Positions 1-6,418 of a DNA stretch of 9,540 nucleotides are shown here, piece by piece; position 1 is the stretch's first letter, and the number at the start of each line of letters is the position of its first letter. The notes under the pieces were generated by a model. That model saw only the letters and a program-made list of their open reading frames with translations. It ran no database searches and was not told where the DNA came from. Position numbers and translations under genes: made by a program. Location of the stretch: the NCBI GenBank assembly GCA_027451265.1, contig DAIDJT010000081.1:1-9540 (forward strand). Reading direction: 5' to 3'. Origin of the DNA: Bacteroidales bacterium. Lineage in GTDB: Bacteria > Bacteroidota > Bacteroidia > Bacteroidales > VadinHA17.

Positions 1-77
1 CAGACACCGCTGACGTAAGGTTCGCCGCCGGGCAAGGGAATTTCAGGCGCCGCAGAAGGCAGACCCGCTGCACTGGA
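1..77. repeat. 77-bp exact terminal direct repeat (left copy)
   Basis: These 77 bases are identical to 9464-9540, and the match runs exactly to both window edges. This is what a circular sequence looks like when an assembler leaves one k-mer of overlap, and 77 is a common assembler k-mer length. The simplest reading is a circle of 9,463 bp. A chromosomal segment flanked by two copies of this repeat, or a tandem duplication, would give the same picture. The repeat holds one full unit and most of a diverged unit of the 43-bp array at the right end. Confidence 0.9.
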
Positions 78-118
78 AATGCCTCCGTTATATTCTATAA
101 AAACATATGCTGAGAAAC

Positions 119-150
119 ATTGCTGATTAGGTGATTGTTGCATATTTTTG
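119..150 (+). promoter_or_regulatory. Bacteroidota-type promoter for the FAD oxidoreductase gene
   Basis: TATTTTTG at 143-150 matches the Bacteroidota -7 consensus TAnnTTTG exactly. ATTG at 119-122 matches the -33 box TTTG at three of four bases. The 20-bp spacing between them fits the usual 19-21. Transcription would start near 156, leaving a short leader before the ATG at 175. If the contig is circular, this promoter lies between the end of the helicase gene plus repeat array and the oxidoreductase gene. Confidence 0.5.
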
Positions 151-174
151 ATACTGCACTAATCCGGACTTCCT

Positions 175-1686
175 ATGGCAGCAGATGAAAAATCAATGAT
201 TATCATTGGCGCAGGCTTTGCAGGCCTCGCTGCGGGCATTTACGGCCGCCTCAACGGCTACAGGACCGAGATCTATGAAATGCACAATCTTCCGGGAGGG
301 CTCTGCACCTCATGGAAGAGAAAAGGCTACACATTTGATGCCTGCATCCACTGGCTTGTGGGCTCATCGCCCGAAAGCAGCATGAATAGCATCTGGCAGG
401 AGACAGGCATAGCACCCGGAAGAGAATTCGTTTACGCAGGAGAATACTGCCGTGCAGAAGGAGCCGACGGACGGGCAATCATATTTCATGCTGACACTGA
501 CACGCTTGAAAAGAACCTGCTTGAAACTGCACCGCAGGATAAGGAACCAATTATGGATTTCATCCGGGGAATCAGGATGTGCTCGGCATTTGACTTCCCG
601 TCCGAAAACGAACCTCTCCTGACCCGTATCCGGAAACAGATCGGAACGTTTTTTACTTTCATGAAATACGGGAATGAGTTCCGTAAGTGGACAAAAATAA
701 CCGGTGAAGAGTTTGCTTCGCGCTTCAGCGACCCGCTCCTGAGGCAGGTATTCCGCGAGATATGGATCCCGGAATTTTCCATGGTCTTCCTGTTTTTCAC
801 CTTTGCTTACCTCAGCAAGAGGAACGCAGGTTACCCCATTGGCGGTTCAATGCCTATGTCAGAGGCGTTGGAGAGACGATACAGGGAACTGGGCGGTGTT
901 ATACACTATAATAAAAGGGTGGCAAGAATCCTCACCAATGACGGCCGGGCCACCGGGATAAGACTTGTTGACGGAACAGAGTATAGCGCCGGAAGGGTCA
1001 TTTCTGCAGCCGACGGGCATGCCACACTTTTTGACATGCTTGACGGCAAGTTCCTTGACGCCGGAATCCGCGAGCAGTATGACACATGGCCGGTATTCCA
1101 TTCGCTGCTCTTCATCTCCCTGGGGGTAAACAGAAAGTTTGACGATATGCCTCTCAGCGTCTCCGGCTTATCCTTCCCGCTGAAGGAACCCGTCATAATA
1201 GCTGACAGGATGCGTGACCGCCTGCCGGTGCACATCTATAACCAGGACCCCACCCTCGCTCCTGAAGGGAAGACTGTTGTAACCATCATGCTTGAATCTG
1301 ATTATTTCTACTGGAAAAAACTGGCGGAAGACCGGTCTTTATATGTTCAGAAGAAGGAGGAGTCAGCCTCTCTGATAATAAAGCTGCTTGAGCAGCGGTT
1401 CCCCGGCATAGCAGACCAGGTTGAGGTTACTGACGTGGCCACCCCGCTTACTTTCGAGCGCTTCACCGGCAACTGGAAGGGTTCCTTCGAGGGTTGGCTC
1501 ATCACCCCGAAGAACTCATATACAATCATGAAACCGATGTCGCAGACCGTGCCGGGACTGAAAAATTTCTACATGTGCGGCCAGTGGGTTGAGCCCGGAG
1601 GCGGACTGCCCACCTCCATCATGTCTGCGCGCCGCCTGATTAAGATGATCTGCAGGGAAGACGGCACGAAATTCAAAGCTGTATAA
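175..1686 (+). CDS. FAD-dependent oxidoreductase, phytoene desaturase / carotenoid isomerase-like
   Basis: A 503-residue flavoprotein of the CrtI/CrtISO/retinol saturase superfamily. The N-terminal Rossmann fold shows GAGFAG at residues 12-17, with the ribose-binding acidic residue at E35, followed by PGGLCTSW (40-47), the usual second dinucleotide motif of amine-oxidase-fold enzymes. The C-terminal FAD motif is present around GQWVEPGGGLPTS, near residues 465-480. Length is normal for the family and the frame is intact. Such enzymes desaturate, saturate or isomerise polyenes or related lipids at the membrane. The substrate cannot be read from sequence, and no phytoene synthase or other carotenoid gene is adjacent, so a carotenoid role is unproven. 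The ATG at 175 sits just after a good promoter. No strong ribosome binding site is visible. The gene appears monocistronic. Confidence 0.85.
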   Translation: MAADEKSMIIIGAGFAGLAAGIYGRLNGYRTEIYEMHNLPGGLCTSWKRKGYTFDACIHWLVGSSPESSMNSIWQETGIAPGREFVYAGEYCRAEGADGRAIIFHADTDTLEKNLLETAPQDKEPIMDFIRGIRMCSAFDFPSENEPLLTRIRKQIGTFFTFMKYGNEFRKWTKITGEEFASRFSDPLLRQVFREIWIPEFSMVFLFFTFAYLSKRNAGYPIGGSMPMSEALERRYRELGGVIHYNKRVARILTNDGRATGIRLVDGTEYSAGRVISAADGHATLFDMLDGKFLDAGIREQYDTWPVFHSLLFISLGVNRKFDDMPLSVSGLSFPLKEPVIIADRMRDRLPVHIYNQDPTLAPEGKTVVTIMLESDYFYWKKLAEDRSLYVQKKEESASLIIKLLEQRFPGIADQVEVTDVATPLTFERFTGNWKGSFEGWLITPKNSYTIMKPMSQTVPGLKNFYMCGQWVEPGGGLPTSIMSARRLIKMICREDGTKFKAV

Positions 1687-1828
1687 CAGCGGCTACAGGG
1701 AAGAACCCGGGTGAAGAATCCCGGTGTCCTTGCATGTACAAGAGTCCTATCCTGTTACCGTGCACAAAATGCCAGAACAGTGACCAGCCGGCTCTGCAAC
1801 CACTTTCGTTTCCCCTCCCAAAAAAATA

Positions 1829-1861
1829 TTTGTGTTTATACAATAAAATATTGTACTTTTA
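1829..1861 (+). promoter_or_regulatory. Promoter of the PadR operon
   Basis: TTTG at 1829-1832 (-33) and TACTTTTA at 1854-1861 (seven of eight to TAnnTTTG) are separated by 21 bp, a standard Bacteroidota arrangement. Transcription would start around 1867, about 25 bases before the PadR ATG at 1892. The region is very A+T rich compared with the flanking genes. The spacer is almost filled by a perfect palindrome, listed separately. The rest of 1687-1828 shows no gene, RNA or convincing terminator. Confidence 0.55.
1839..1855. promoter_or_regulatory. Perfect 17-bp palindrome, candidate PadR operator
   Basis: TACAATA at 1839-1845 and TATTGTA at 1849-1855 are exact inverted repeats around the trinucleotide AAA. 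The site lies between the -33 and -7 boxes and runs into the first two bases of the -7 box, so a bound protein would exclude RNA polymerase. PadR repressors bind A+T-rich dyads as dimers and usually repress their own gene. Assigning this site to the adjacent PadR is inference from position and symmetry. Confidence 0.5.
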
Positions 1862-1891
1862 CATTATATAAACATCTTATATATTTTGGAA

Positions 1892-2236
1892 ATGATACAA
1901 ACAGATCTTATCAAGGGTTCACTAAGGACGATAGTCCTCAAGCTGCTGAAAGAGAACGGCCGTATGTACGGGTACGAGATTACCCGTAAAGTTGAGGAGC
2001 TCACAGCCGGAAAGATAAAACTGACATACGGTGCACTCTACCCCGTTCTGCATAAGCTTGAGAGCGAGGGCATACTAATAACGGAACAGGAGAACTACAA
2101 CAACCGCATCCGGGTTTATTACAGTCTCACTGAAAAAGGTCATTCATTGGTATCCGAGAAGATCAGGGAACTGATGGAGTTCATCGAATCTCTCCAGGGT
2201 ATTGTCAACCCACAGACAGGTCCGACCTATGCCTGA
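1892..2236 (+). CDS. PadR family transcriptional regulator
   Basis: A 114-residue single-domain winged-helix regulator of the short PadR type. Visible elements are helix 1 (KGSLRTIVLKLLKE, about 9-21), MYGYEITRKVEEL (25-37), the recognition-helix region LTYGALYPVLHKLESEGI (44-61) with the family hallmark 'Y-x-x-L-x-x-L', the wing ending in YYSLTEKG (76-83), and a C-terminal dimerisation helix (84-103). The ATG at 1892 is preferred over an in-frame TTG two codons upstream. The stop codon overlaps the start of the next gene by 8 bases (ATGCCTGA, 2229-2236), indicating translational coupling. PadR proteins are typically repressors that respond to a ligand or to a partner protein encoded alongside. 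The next gene begins with a HAAS-like domain, a known PadR-linked module. The likely operator is the palindrome at 1839-1855. Confidence 0.92.
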   Translation: MIQTDLIKGSLRTIVLKLLKENGRMYGYEITRKVEELTAGKIKLTYGALYPVLHKLESEGILITEQENYNNRIRVYYSLTEKGHSLVSEKIRELMEFIESLQGIVNPQTGPTYA

Positions 2237-3671
2237 GCTGACGTTCAGTGATATTGACCTTATCAGGAAGGATGTGATGAGCCAGGAAATCTGCTATTCA
2301 CACCTGGCAGATGAGCTCATTGACCATCTTTGCTGCGATGTGGAGAATGAGATGGCCGGCGGACTCAGCTTCCGCGATGCGTACCACAAAGTGAAGGGCT
2401 CCCTGGGACACAGAAGACTCAGGGAAATACAGGAGGAAACTCTTTATTCAGTTGACACCAAATACAGGAATATGAAAAAGACAATGAAAATCTCGGCAAT
2501 AGCCGGCACATTGATGCTCGGCTTTGCTGCCCTGTTCAAGATCATGCACTGGTCCGGCGCCGGCATCATGCTTACCCTCGGAAGCTTTTTACTGGCTTTC
2601 GTTTTCATGCCGTCAGCACTGACGGTTCTATGGAAAGAGACACACAGCGGGAAGAAACTTTTCCTTTATATCTCAGCATTCATTGCTGCGATGCTGTTCA
2701 TTATAGGAGTGGCTGCAAAGGTACAGCACTGGCCAATGGCCGGACTGATTCTGGCTGTTGCATCACTGTCAGGGATCTTTGCCTTCGTCCCTGCACTTCT
2801 GTCCGCGAAGCTGAAGGATCAGGAAAACAAGCCGAAAAAAATAGTCTATATCCTGGGTGCTGCAGGATTGATCTGTTGCATCCTGGGATTACTCTGCAAA
2901 ATTCAGCACTGGCCCTGGGCAACCATTTTCCTGACAGTCGGGTCAGCAACCATATTTTTCGCTGTATTTCCATGGTATGCCTGGCTGACCTGGAGAGAGG
3001 AAAAGAACGTCAGCGCTAAATTCATTTTCATAGTTGCCGGTATGATTGTTCTGATGTTACCGGTTTTGATGCTCAACCTCAGCCTGCAAAGGAACTTTGA
3101 GGCAGGTTACTACAAACATCATGAAGAACAGCAGGCTTTGTTTGATTACAGGTTCAGATCAAACCAGTCATTTATCAGTCACTGCACTGACTCCTCTGCT
3201 GTACCAATCCTTAAGGAGTTGAATAACAGGACCTCTGAACTGATTTCAGTTATCAACAATACCGAAGCCAGGCTTATTGCCGAAGCTGAAGGGATCCCCG
3301 GGGCACCGGCTGTACTGACCAATCAGATAACAGAAACTGAGACAGGGCCAGTAATACAGCTCAAAAAGCTGTACCATCCTTTCCGGACTGTTTCTTTCAG
3401 CAACTTCCTGACGAAGGATTCAGACCTGCGTAATGAACTTACAACTGCCTTGAAGAAATATTCCGATTACCTGTCAGGTCAGTTGCCGGCAGACAAATTT
3501 GAAATGTACGGGAAACTGCTTGAACCTTCCGTTTACCTGCCGGAAATAAACCCTGAAACCGACAGGGTCACACTGATAACCGGCCTGCATATGCTTGAAC
3601 TGATGAAAAACGGTATCCTTGCTGCAGAGTCATATGCAATTGAAATGATTTCGGAAGTTAATAACCAGTAA
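2229..3671 (+). CDS. HAAS-like domain / 7-TM membrane protein with three K-x-x-H-W repeats
   Basis: A 480-residue protein, starting at the ATG inside the PadR stop region (an in-frame TTG at 2202 lies deeper in padR and is less likely). Residues about 5-80 are helical and cytosolic, with HLADELIDHLCCDVENEM and then AYHKV and IQEET. This resembles the PadR-associated HAAS signalling domain of Bacteroidota. Seven membrane helices follow at roughly 87-104, 112-135, 144-163, 170-193, 204-223, 231-254 and 263-285. K-x-x-H-W occurs at 104-108, 164-168 and 224-228, each exactly 60 residues apart, at the end of the first helix of each pair. The motif matches the 'FKIMHWPGA' segment of the gliding protein GldL. 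A soluble domain of about 195 residues follows. The membrane helices contain no acidic residue like GldL's essential glutamate, so ion-driven motor action is unlikely. Role inferred: envelope sensor acting on PadR. Confidence 0.8.
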   Translation: MPELTFSDIDLIRKDVMSQEICYSHLADELIDHLCCDVENEMAGGLSFRDAYHKVKGSLGHRRLREIQEETLYSVDTKYRNMKKTMKISAIAGTLMLGFAALFKIMHWSGAGIMLTLGSFLLAFVFMPSALTVLWKETHSGKKLFLYISAFIAAMLFIIGVAAKVQHWPMAGLILAVASLSGIFAFVPALLSAKLKDQENKPKKIVYILGAAGLICCILGLLCKIQHWPWATIFLTVGSATIFFAVFPWYAWLTWREEKNVSAKFIFIVAGMIVLMLPVLMLNLSLQRNFEAGYYKHHEEQQALFDYRFRSNQSFISHCTDSSAVPILKELNNRTSELISVINNTEARLIAEAEGIPGAPAVLTNQITETETGPVIQLKKLYHPFRTVSFSNFLTKDSDLRNELTTALKKYSDYLSGQLPADKFEMYGKLLEPSVYLPEINPETDRVTLITGLHMLELMKNGILAAESYAIEMISEVNNQ

Positions 3672-3682
3672 AACCTAAGGCA

Positions 3683-4621
3683 ATGAAACAGAAGATATAT
3701 ACTTTAGGGCTTATCAACACATCGATAATCTTTCTTGGCGCTCTGCTTAAGATCAATCACTGGCCCGGTGGAGGGTACCTTTTGATTCTTGGTATTTTCA
3801 TGCTCGTAATGGTATTTCTTCCGCTGGCACTGAGAAATCACTACCAGACTGAAGGCGGTAGGAATAATTTACTGCTGCACATTGTGACATGGCTCACATG
3901 TTTTGTGGTGTTCGGTGGTATGCTTTTCAAGCTGATGCACTGGCCGGGCGCGGGAATAGCCCTGCTGATAGCCCTGCCATTCCCCTATGTGGTTTTCCTG
4001 CCGGTTTTTCTTGTTGTGACCTCAAAGGATAAGAATTTCAGCATCTATAATACTGTTGCCATACTTTTCCTGCTTGCTGGCACATCAATCACCTCTGCAC
4101 TGCTGTCCCTGAACGTTTCGAAAGATAGGTTAGATGACAGCATGCGGTTGTCGCGCGGCTACAACAGGGTTGAGGCTGTGCTTGATGAGATTCCTGCTGC
4201 TGCCGGTCGGGCACCGGTTGAATTCAAGATCGATGAACTCCTTGGTATTATTGATGACTATCAGCGTAAAATATTCTCCGTTGCGGGCATGTCTGAGGAA
4301 GAATGGAATAATGATCCACGGACATTCCCGTTTCCGGAAAAAACATCTATCGCAGACAAAGCCCTGTTCATCGGAGGGAATAACCCCACATATGACACAA
4401 GACTTCAGGCCGGGCTGGGTGACCTTGTCAGTGAACTTCAGAAGTCTGCTGCCAATGAAGAGATTGCCGGCAAAATACCATTGATCTTTGACTTCTATGA
4501 GACGCCCGATGATAAACTGGGGTGGACGCAGGGTATGTTTGTTGTAAACCCCAGGGTGTGGTCACTTATTTATCTTGACGGACTGGAAACAAACCTGAAG
4601 CTTATACGGGCTGGATTATGA
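3683..4621 (+). CDS. 5-TM membrane protein with two K-x-x-H-W repeats, paralogue of the upstream gene
   Basis: A 312-residue protein starting 11 bases after the previous stop, with a weak ribosome binding site (taagg). It has two helix pairs (about 5-22 with 30-50, and 63-82 with 89-113), a fifth helix (121-144), and a soluble domain (145-312). K-x-x-H-W lies at 23-27 (KINHW) and 83-87 (KLMHW), again exactly 60 residues apart, each followed by P-G. It has the same plan as the upstream protein but lacks the HAAS-like domain and one repeat. The two C-termini also look alike (a G-L-x-x-x-L-x-L/M motif near the end), which suggests duplication within the operon. Function is unknown. It may pair with its larger neighbour in the inner membrane. 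The motif relates it to the N-terminal region of GldL, but no gliding or type IX secretion genes are nearby. Confidence 0.78.
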   Translation: MKQKIYTLGLINTSIIFLGALLKINHWPGGGYLLILGIFMLVMVFLPLALRNHYQTEGGRNNLLLHIVTWLTCFVVFGGMLFKLMHWPGAGIALLIALPFPYVVFLPVFLVVTSKDKNFSIYNTVAILFLLAGTSITSALLSLNVSKDRLDDSMRLSRGYNRVEAVLDEIPAAAGRAPVEFKIDELLGIIDDYQRKIFSVAGMSEEEWNNDPRTFPFPEKTSIADKALFIGGNNPTYDTRLQAGLGDLVSELQKSAANEEIAGKIPLIFDFYETPDDKLGWTQGMFVVNPRVWSLIYLDGLETNLKLIRAGL

Positions 4622-4717
4622 CCCTTAGGAACTGAGCCGTTTGGCGGAGTCCAAGTTATCATACATCTTACAAAAGACAATCTGACAGCCTCATCCCATG
4701 AGCATTTGCAAAGGATT

Positions 4718-4733
4718 TGGCACACCCTTTGCA
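4718..4733 (+). promoter_or_regulatory. Near-consensus sigma-54 (RpoN) promoter
   Basis: TTGGCAC is followed by A, four bases, then TTGCA, which matches YTGGCACG-N4-TTGCW except for A in place of G. The invariant GG (4719-4720) and GC (4731-4732) are 12 bases apart, as required for -24/-12. Transcription would begin at about 4744, 30 bases before the ATG at 4774. No TAnnTTTG promoter was seen in this 152-bp gap. Sigma-54 transcription needs an NtrC-type activator, and none is encoded here. The -12 box also forms part of an inverted repeat, TTGCAAAGG (4706-4714) / CCTTTGCAA (4726-4734). Confidence 0.6.
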
Positions 4734-4743
4734 ATTAACTCTG

Positions 4744-4759
4744 TGAAGAGCGATCTTCA
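4744..4759 (+). other. Small GNRA-capped hairpin at predicted mRNA 5' end
   Basis: TGAAGA (4744-4749) and TCTTCA (4754-4759) pair perfectly around GCGA, a GNRA tetraloop. The hairpin begins at the start site predicted from the sigma-54 promoter and ends 14 bases before the ATG at 4774. A 5'-terminal hairpin can protect an mRNA from decay. With only six pairs, half of them A-U, this is suggestive only. Confidence 0.35.
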
Positions 4760-4773
4760 TAAAACTTAAAGAG

Positions 4774-6297
4774 ATGAAAAAGTCAGTTATCACATCGGTC
4801 CTCGCAGTACTGGCAGCCTTAACGACGACAGTCGGGGCACAGAACTACCCGAAGGAATACCTGGGTCTCCCCGGTGACAACCTCAACCTGTACGCGGTCA
4901 TGGATTTGTTCCGCAACTCCCCTACCCTTGAAGCATTCGAAAGAAGCCTCAACGACAGGGATTCACGGATCAACAACCTCGACCTCAACGGTGACTGGAG
5001 GGTTGACTACATTGCCGTGTCGGACTACCGTGACGGCAGGGTTCACAACATCGTGCTTCGCGCGGTGCTCGGCCGTAACGAGTACCAGGATGTGGCGGTG
5101 ATAGTGGTTGAGAGGCTGAAGAAAAAGAGGGTTGTGATACAGATCATTGGTGATGAACTTCTCTACGGGAGGAACTACATAATAGAACCTGTCTACGCCA
5201 AAAGCCACAGGATCAGGCACGATTACAGCCCGGTCTACTACGGAGGCGTGAACGTCTACAACAACTACTACTACGACATATGGGACTGGCCGGTGGTTGT
5301 CCACATCTACAGTCCTTACTACGACGGATGGAGCTCATCATGGTACTGGGGTTACTACCCCACCTGGTATGAGCCCTGGAGCCCCTGGTACTGGGACTAC
5401 TACTACGGATACCACTCAGGGTGGGACAATCACTATCACAACTACTATCACCACAGTGACCACTACAGGTACAACAGGTATAACGACTTCTACTACCACA
5501 GTGTCAGACAGGAGTCGCCCCAGGTACAGCGCAGGATCACTGAAGGCAACTACAGGCAGACCTACTCGAGGCCCGATACCAGGAAAGACGGTGAAGCACT
5601 TTATAACAGTACACAGGGCAGGAGATCGGCAGGCAGTCAGCCGGCAGCAGTCGGCAGCGACAGGAGAAGCTCCGCAGCAACCAGCGGCAGGTCAGCAGGC
5701 AGTCAGCCGGCATCAGTCGGCACCGACAGGAGAAGTTCTGCAGCAACCGGCAGCAGACCTGCCGGAAATGAGACGGGAACTGTAAGGGAAGGTACCGGTC
5801 AGACGAGCCAGACCCGCAGGGCTGCCACCACTCAGTCAACAGTCGGTAGTCGGCAATCAGCAGCCGGACAATCCACAGAACGCCGTACGGTCTCCACAGA
5901 ACAGAGGACTCCGGCCACTGTACAGAGAAGTTCACAGGCTCCCTCAAACAGGTCACAGTCGACTGTGCAGAAAAGCTCACAGGCTCCCTCAAACAGGACT
6001 CAATCAACAGTGCAGAGAAGTTCACAGGCCTCAAGAGGAAGTCAGCAGCCGGCAGTCAGCAGTCGTCAGTCGTCAGGCAGCAGGCAGTCTGTTTCACAGA
6101 GGTCATCATCAACTGTCTCCCGGAGTTCTTCTGCACCGGCAGCAAGGTCACAGAGCAGCAGCGGACGCAGCAGCGCAAATGTCTCAAGCCGCAGCAGCAG
6201 AAGCAGCAGCAGGAGCAGCGGAACCCCGTCAAGGAGCAGCAGCAGCAGCAGTTCATCAGGGAAATCTGACAACAGCAGCCGTTCATCGCGCAGGTAA
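4774..6297 (+). CDS. Secreted aromatic-rich protein with Ser/Arg/Gln-rich repetitive tail
   Basis: A 507-residue exported protein of unknown function. Residues 1-22 are a signal peptide (MKKS, hydrophobic core, cleavage likely after VGA); there is no lipobox. Residues about 23-145 form a globular domain starting PGDNLNLYAVMDLF and containing DLNGDWRVDYI (70-80), an EF-hand/dockerin-like D-x-N-x-D loop that may bind calcium. I recall similar N-terminal domains in uncharacterised Bacteroidota proteins. Residues 151-250 hold about 27 Tyr, 10 Trp and 8 His per 100. Residues 255-507 are low complexity, strongly basic, rich in Ser, Arg and Gln, with 22- and 15-residue repeats, ending in SRSSRR. There is no type IX secretion sorting domain. 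The ATG at 4774 has a weak aaagag upstream. It may be an adhesive or matrix-like envelope protein, but that is inference. Regulation appears to be by sigma-54. Confidence 0.8.
   Translation: MKKSVITSVLAVLAALTTTVGAQNYPKEYLGLPGDNLNLYAVMDLFRNSPTLEAFERSLNDRDSRINNLDLNGDWRVDYIAVSDYRDGRVHNIVLRAVLGRNEYQDVAVIVVERLKKKRVVIQIIGDELLYGRNYIIEPVYAKSHRIRHDYSPVYYGGVNVYNNYYYDIWDWPVVVHIYSPYYDGWSSSWYWGYYPTWYEPWSPWYWDYYYGYHSGWDNHYHNYYHHSDHYRYNRYNDFYYHSVRQESPQVQRRITEGNYRQTYSRPDTRKDGEALYNSTQGRRSAGSQPAAVGSDRRSSAATSGRSAGSQPASVGTDRRSSAATGSRPAGNETGTVREGTGQTSQTRRAATTQSTVGSRQSAAGQSTERRTVSTEQRTPATVQRSSQAPSNRSQSTVQKSSQAPSNRTQSTVQRSSQASRGSQQPAVSSRQSSGSRQSVSQRSSSTVSRSSSAPAARSQSSSGRSSANVSSRSSRSSSRSSGTPSRSSSSSSSSGKSDNSSRSSRR
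5623..5754 (+). repeat. Two tandem 66-bp units within the aromatic-rich protein gene
   Basis: Residues 284-305 and 306-327 are near-identical 22-residue units (RSAGSQPA-x-VG-x-DRRSSAAT). DNA identity is high and the units are adjacent, so this is a recent in-frame duplication in the disordered tail. It could cause length variation between strains or assembly error. Confidence 0.85.
5914..6048 (+). repeat. Three tandem 45-bp units within the aromatic-rich protein gene
   Basis: Residues 381-395, 396-410 and 411-425 repeat the pattern TVQ-R/K-SSQAPSNR-x-Q with a 15-residue period. The third unit diverges after SSQA. The unit length is a multiple of three, so copy-number change keeps the frame. 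Confidence 0.8.
6235..6249 (+). repeat. (AGC)5 triplet run encoding poly-serine
   Basis: Five consecutive AGC codons followed by AGT lie in a stretch of AGC-rich sequence from about 6190. They encode the poly-Ser segment near residue 490. Slippage would add or remove serines without a frameshift. Confidence 0.85.
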
Positions 6298-6343
6298 GAG
6301 CAAGATGCAGTGAGCCAGACGCTCACAGCACACACAATAAGTC

Positions 6344-6378
6344 AAGGGACGCAGGGAACTACCCTGCGTCTCTTTTTT
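6344..6378 (+). terminator. Rho-independent terminator after the aromatic-rich protein gene
   Basis: GACGCAGGG (6348-6356) and CCCTGCGTC (6362-6370) form a perfect 9-bp stem with loop AACTA. The stem extends outward through a G-U, a G-C and two A-U pairs (6344-6347 with 6371-6374). A T-rich run follows through 6378. It sits 46 bases after the stop codon and isolates this gene from the transporter gene. A second hairpin, GTGAGC/GCTCAC at 6310-6326, precedes it but has no T-tract. Confidence 0.9.
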
Positions 6379-6391
6379 GTGTAACTTTTAC

Positions 6392-6399
6392 TAATTTTA
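6392..6399 (+). promoter_or_regulatory. Probable -7 box of the cation transporter gene
   Basis: TAATTTTA matches TAnnTTTG at seven of eight positions and lies 19 bases before the ATG. It is embedded in TTTTACTAATTTT (6386-6398), a 13-mer that recurs exactly at the helicase promoter (8184-8196). No good -33 TTTG at the right spacing is visible; that region overlaps the preceding terminator. Confidence 0.4.
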
Positions 6400-6418
6400 A
6401 ACCTTCCGGATTTGAACA

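Noticed and set aside
1706..1723. CCGGG/CCCGG hairpin after the oxidoreductase gene
   Set aside because: Only five base pairs and no following T-run; not a supported intrinsic terminator.
1711..1989. Plus-strand open frame of 92 codons starting with GTG, before and overlapping padR
   Set aside because: It runs through the promoter and palindrome, overlaps padR in another frame, and its product has no recognisable domain or plausible composition.
2630..3019. Alternative open frames within the 7-TM gene (also the minus-strand frame 2701-2973)
   Set aside because: They overlap a protein with a clear 60-residue repeat and membrane periodicity, and their own products show no domain.
4628..4652. 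Imperfect hairpin just after the PadR operon
   Set aside because: Stem has only short paired segments with a bulge and interior loop, and no T-tract follows, so I do not call it a terminator, though the operon must end near here.
5537..6034. Long minus-strand open frames opposite the Ser/Arg-rich tail (also 6056-6286 and 6066-6335)
   Set aside because: They are by-products of the repetitive AGC/CAG-rich coding sequence. The products are Cys/Leu-rich low complexity, without a start signal, while the plus frame has a signal peptide and a terminator.
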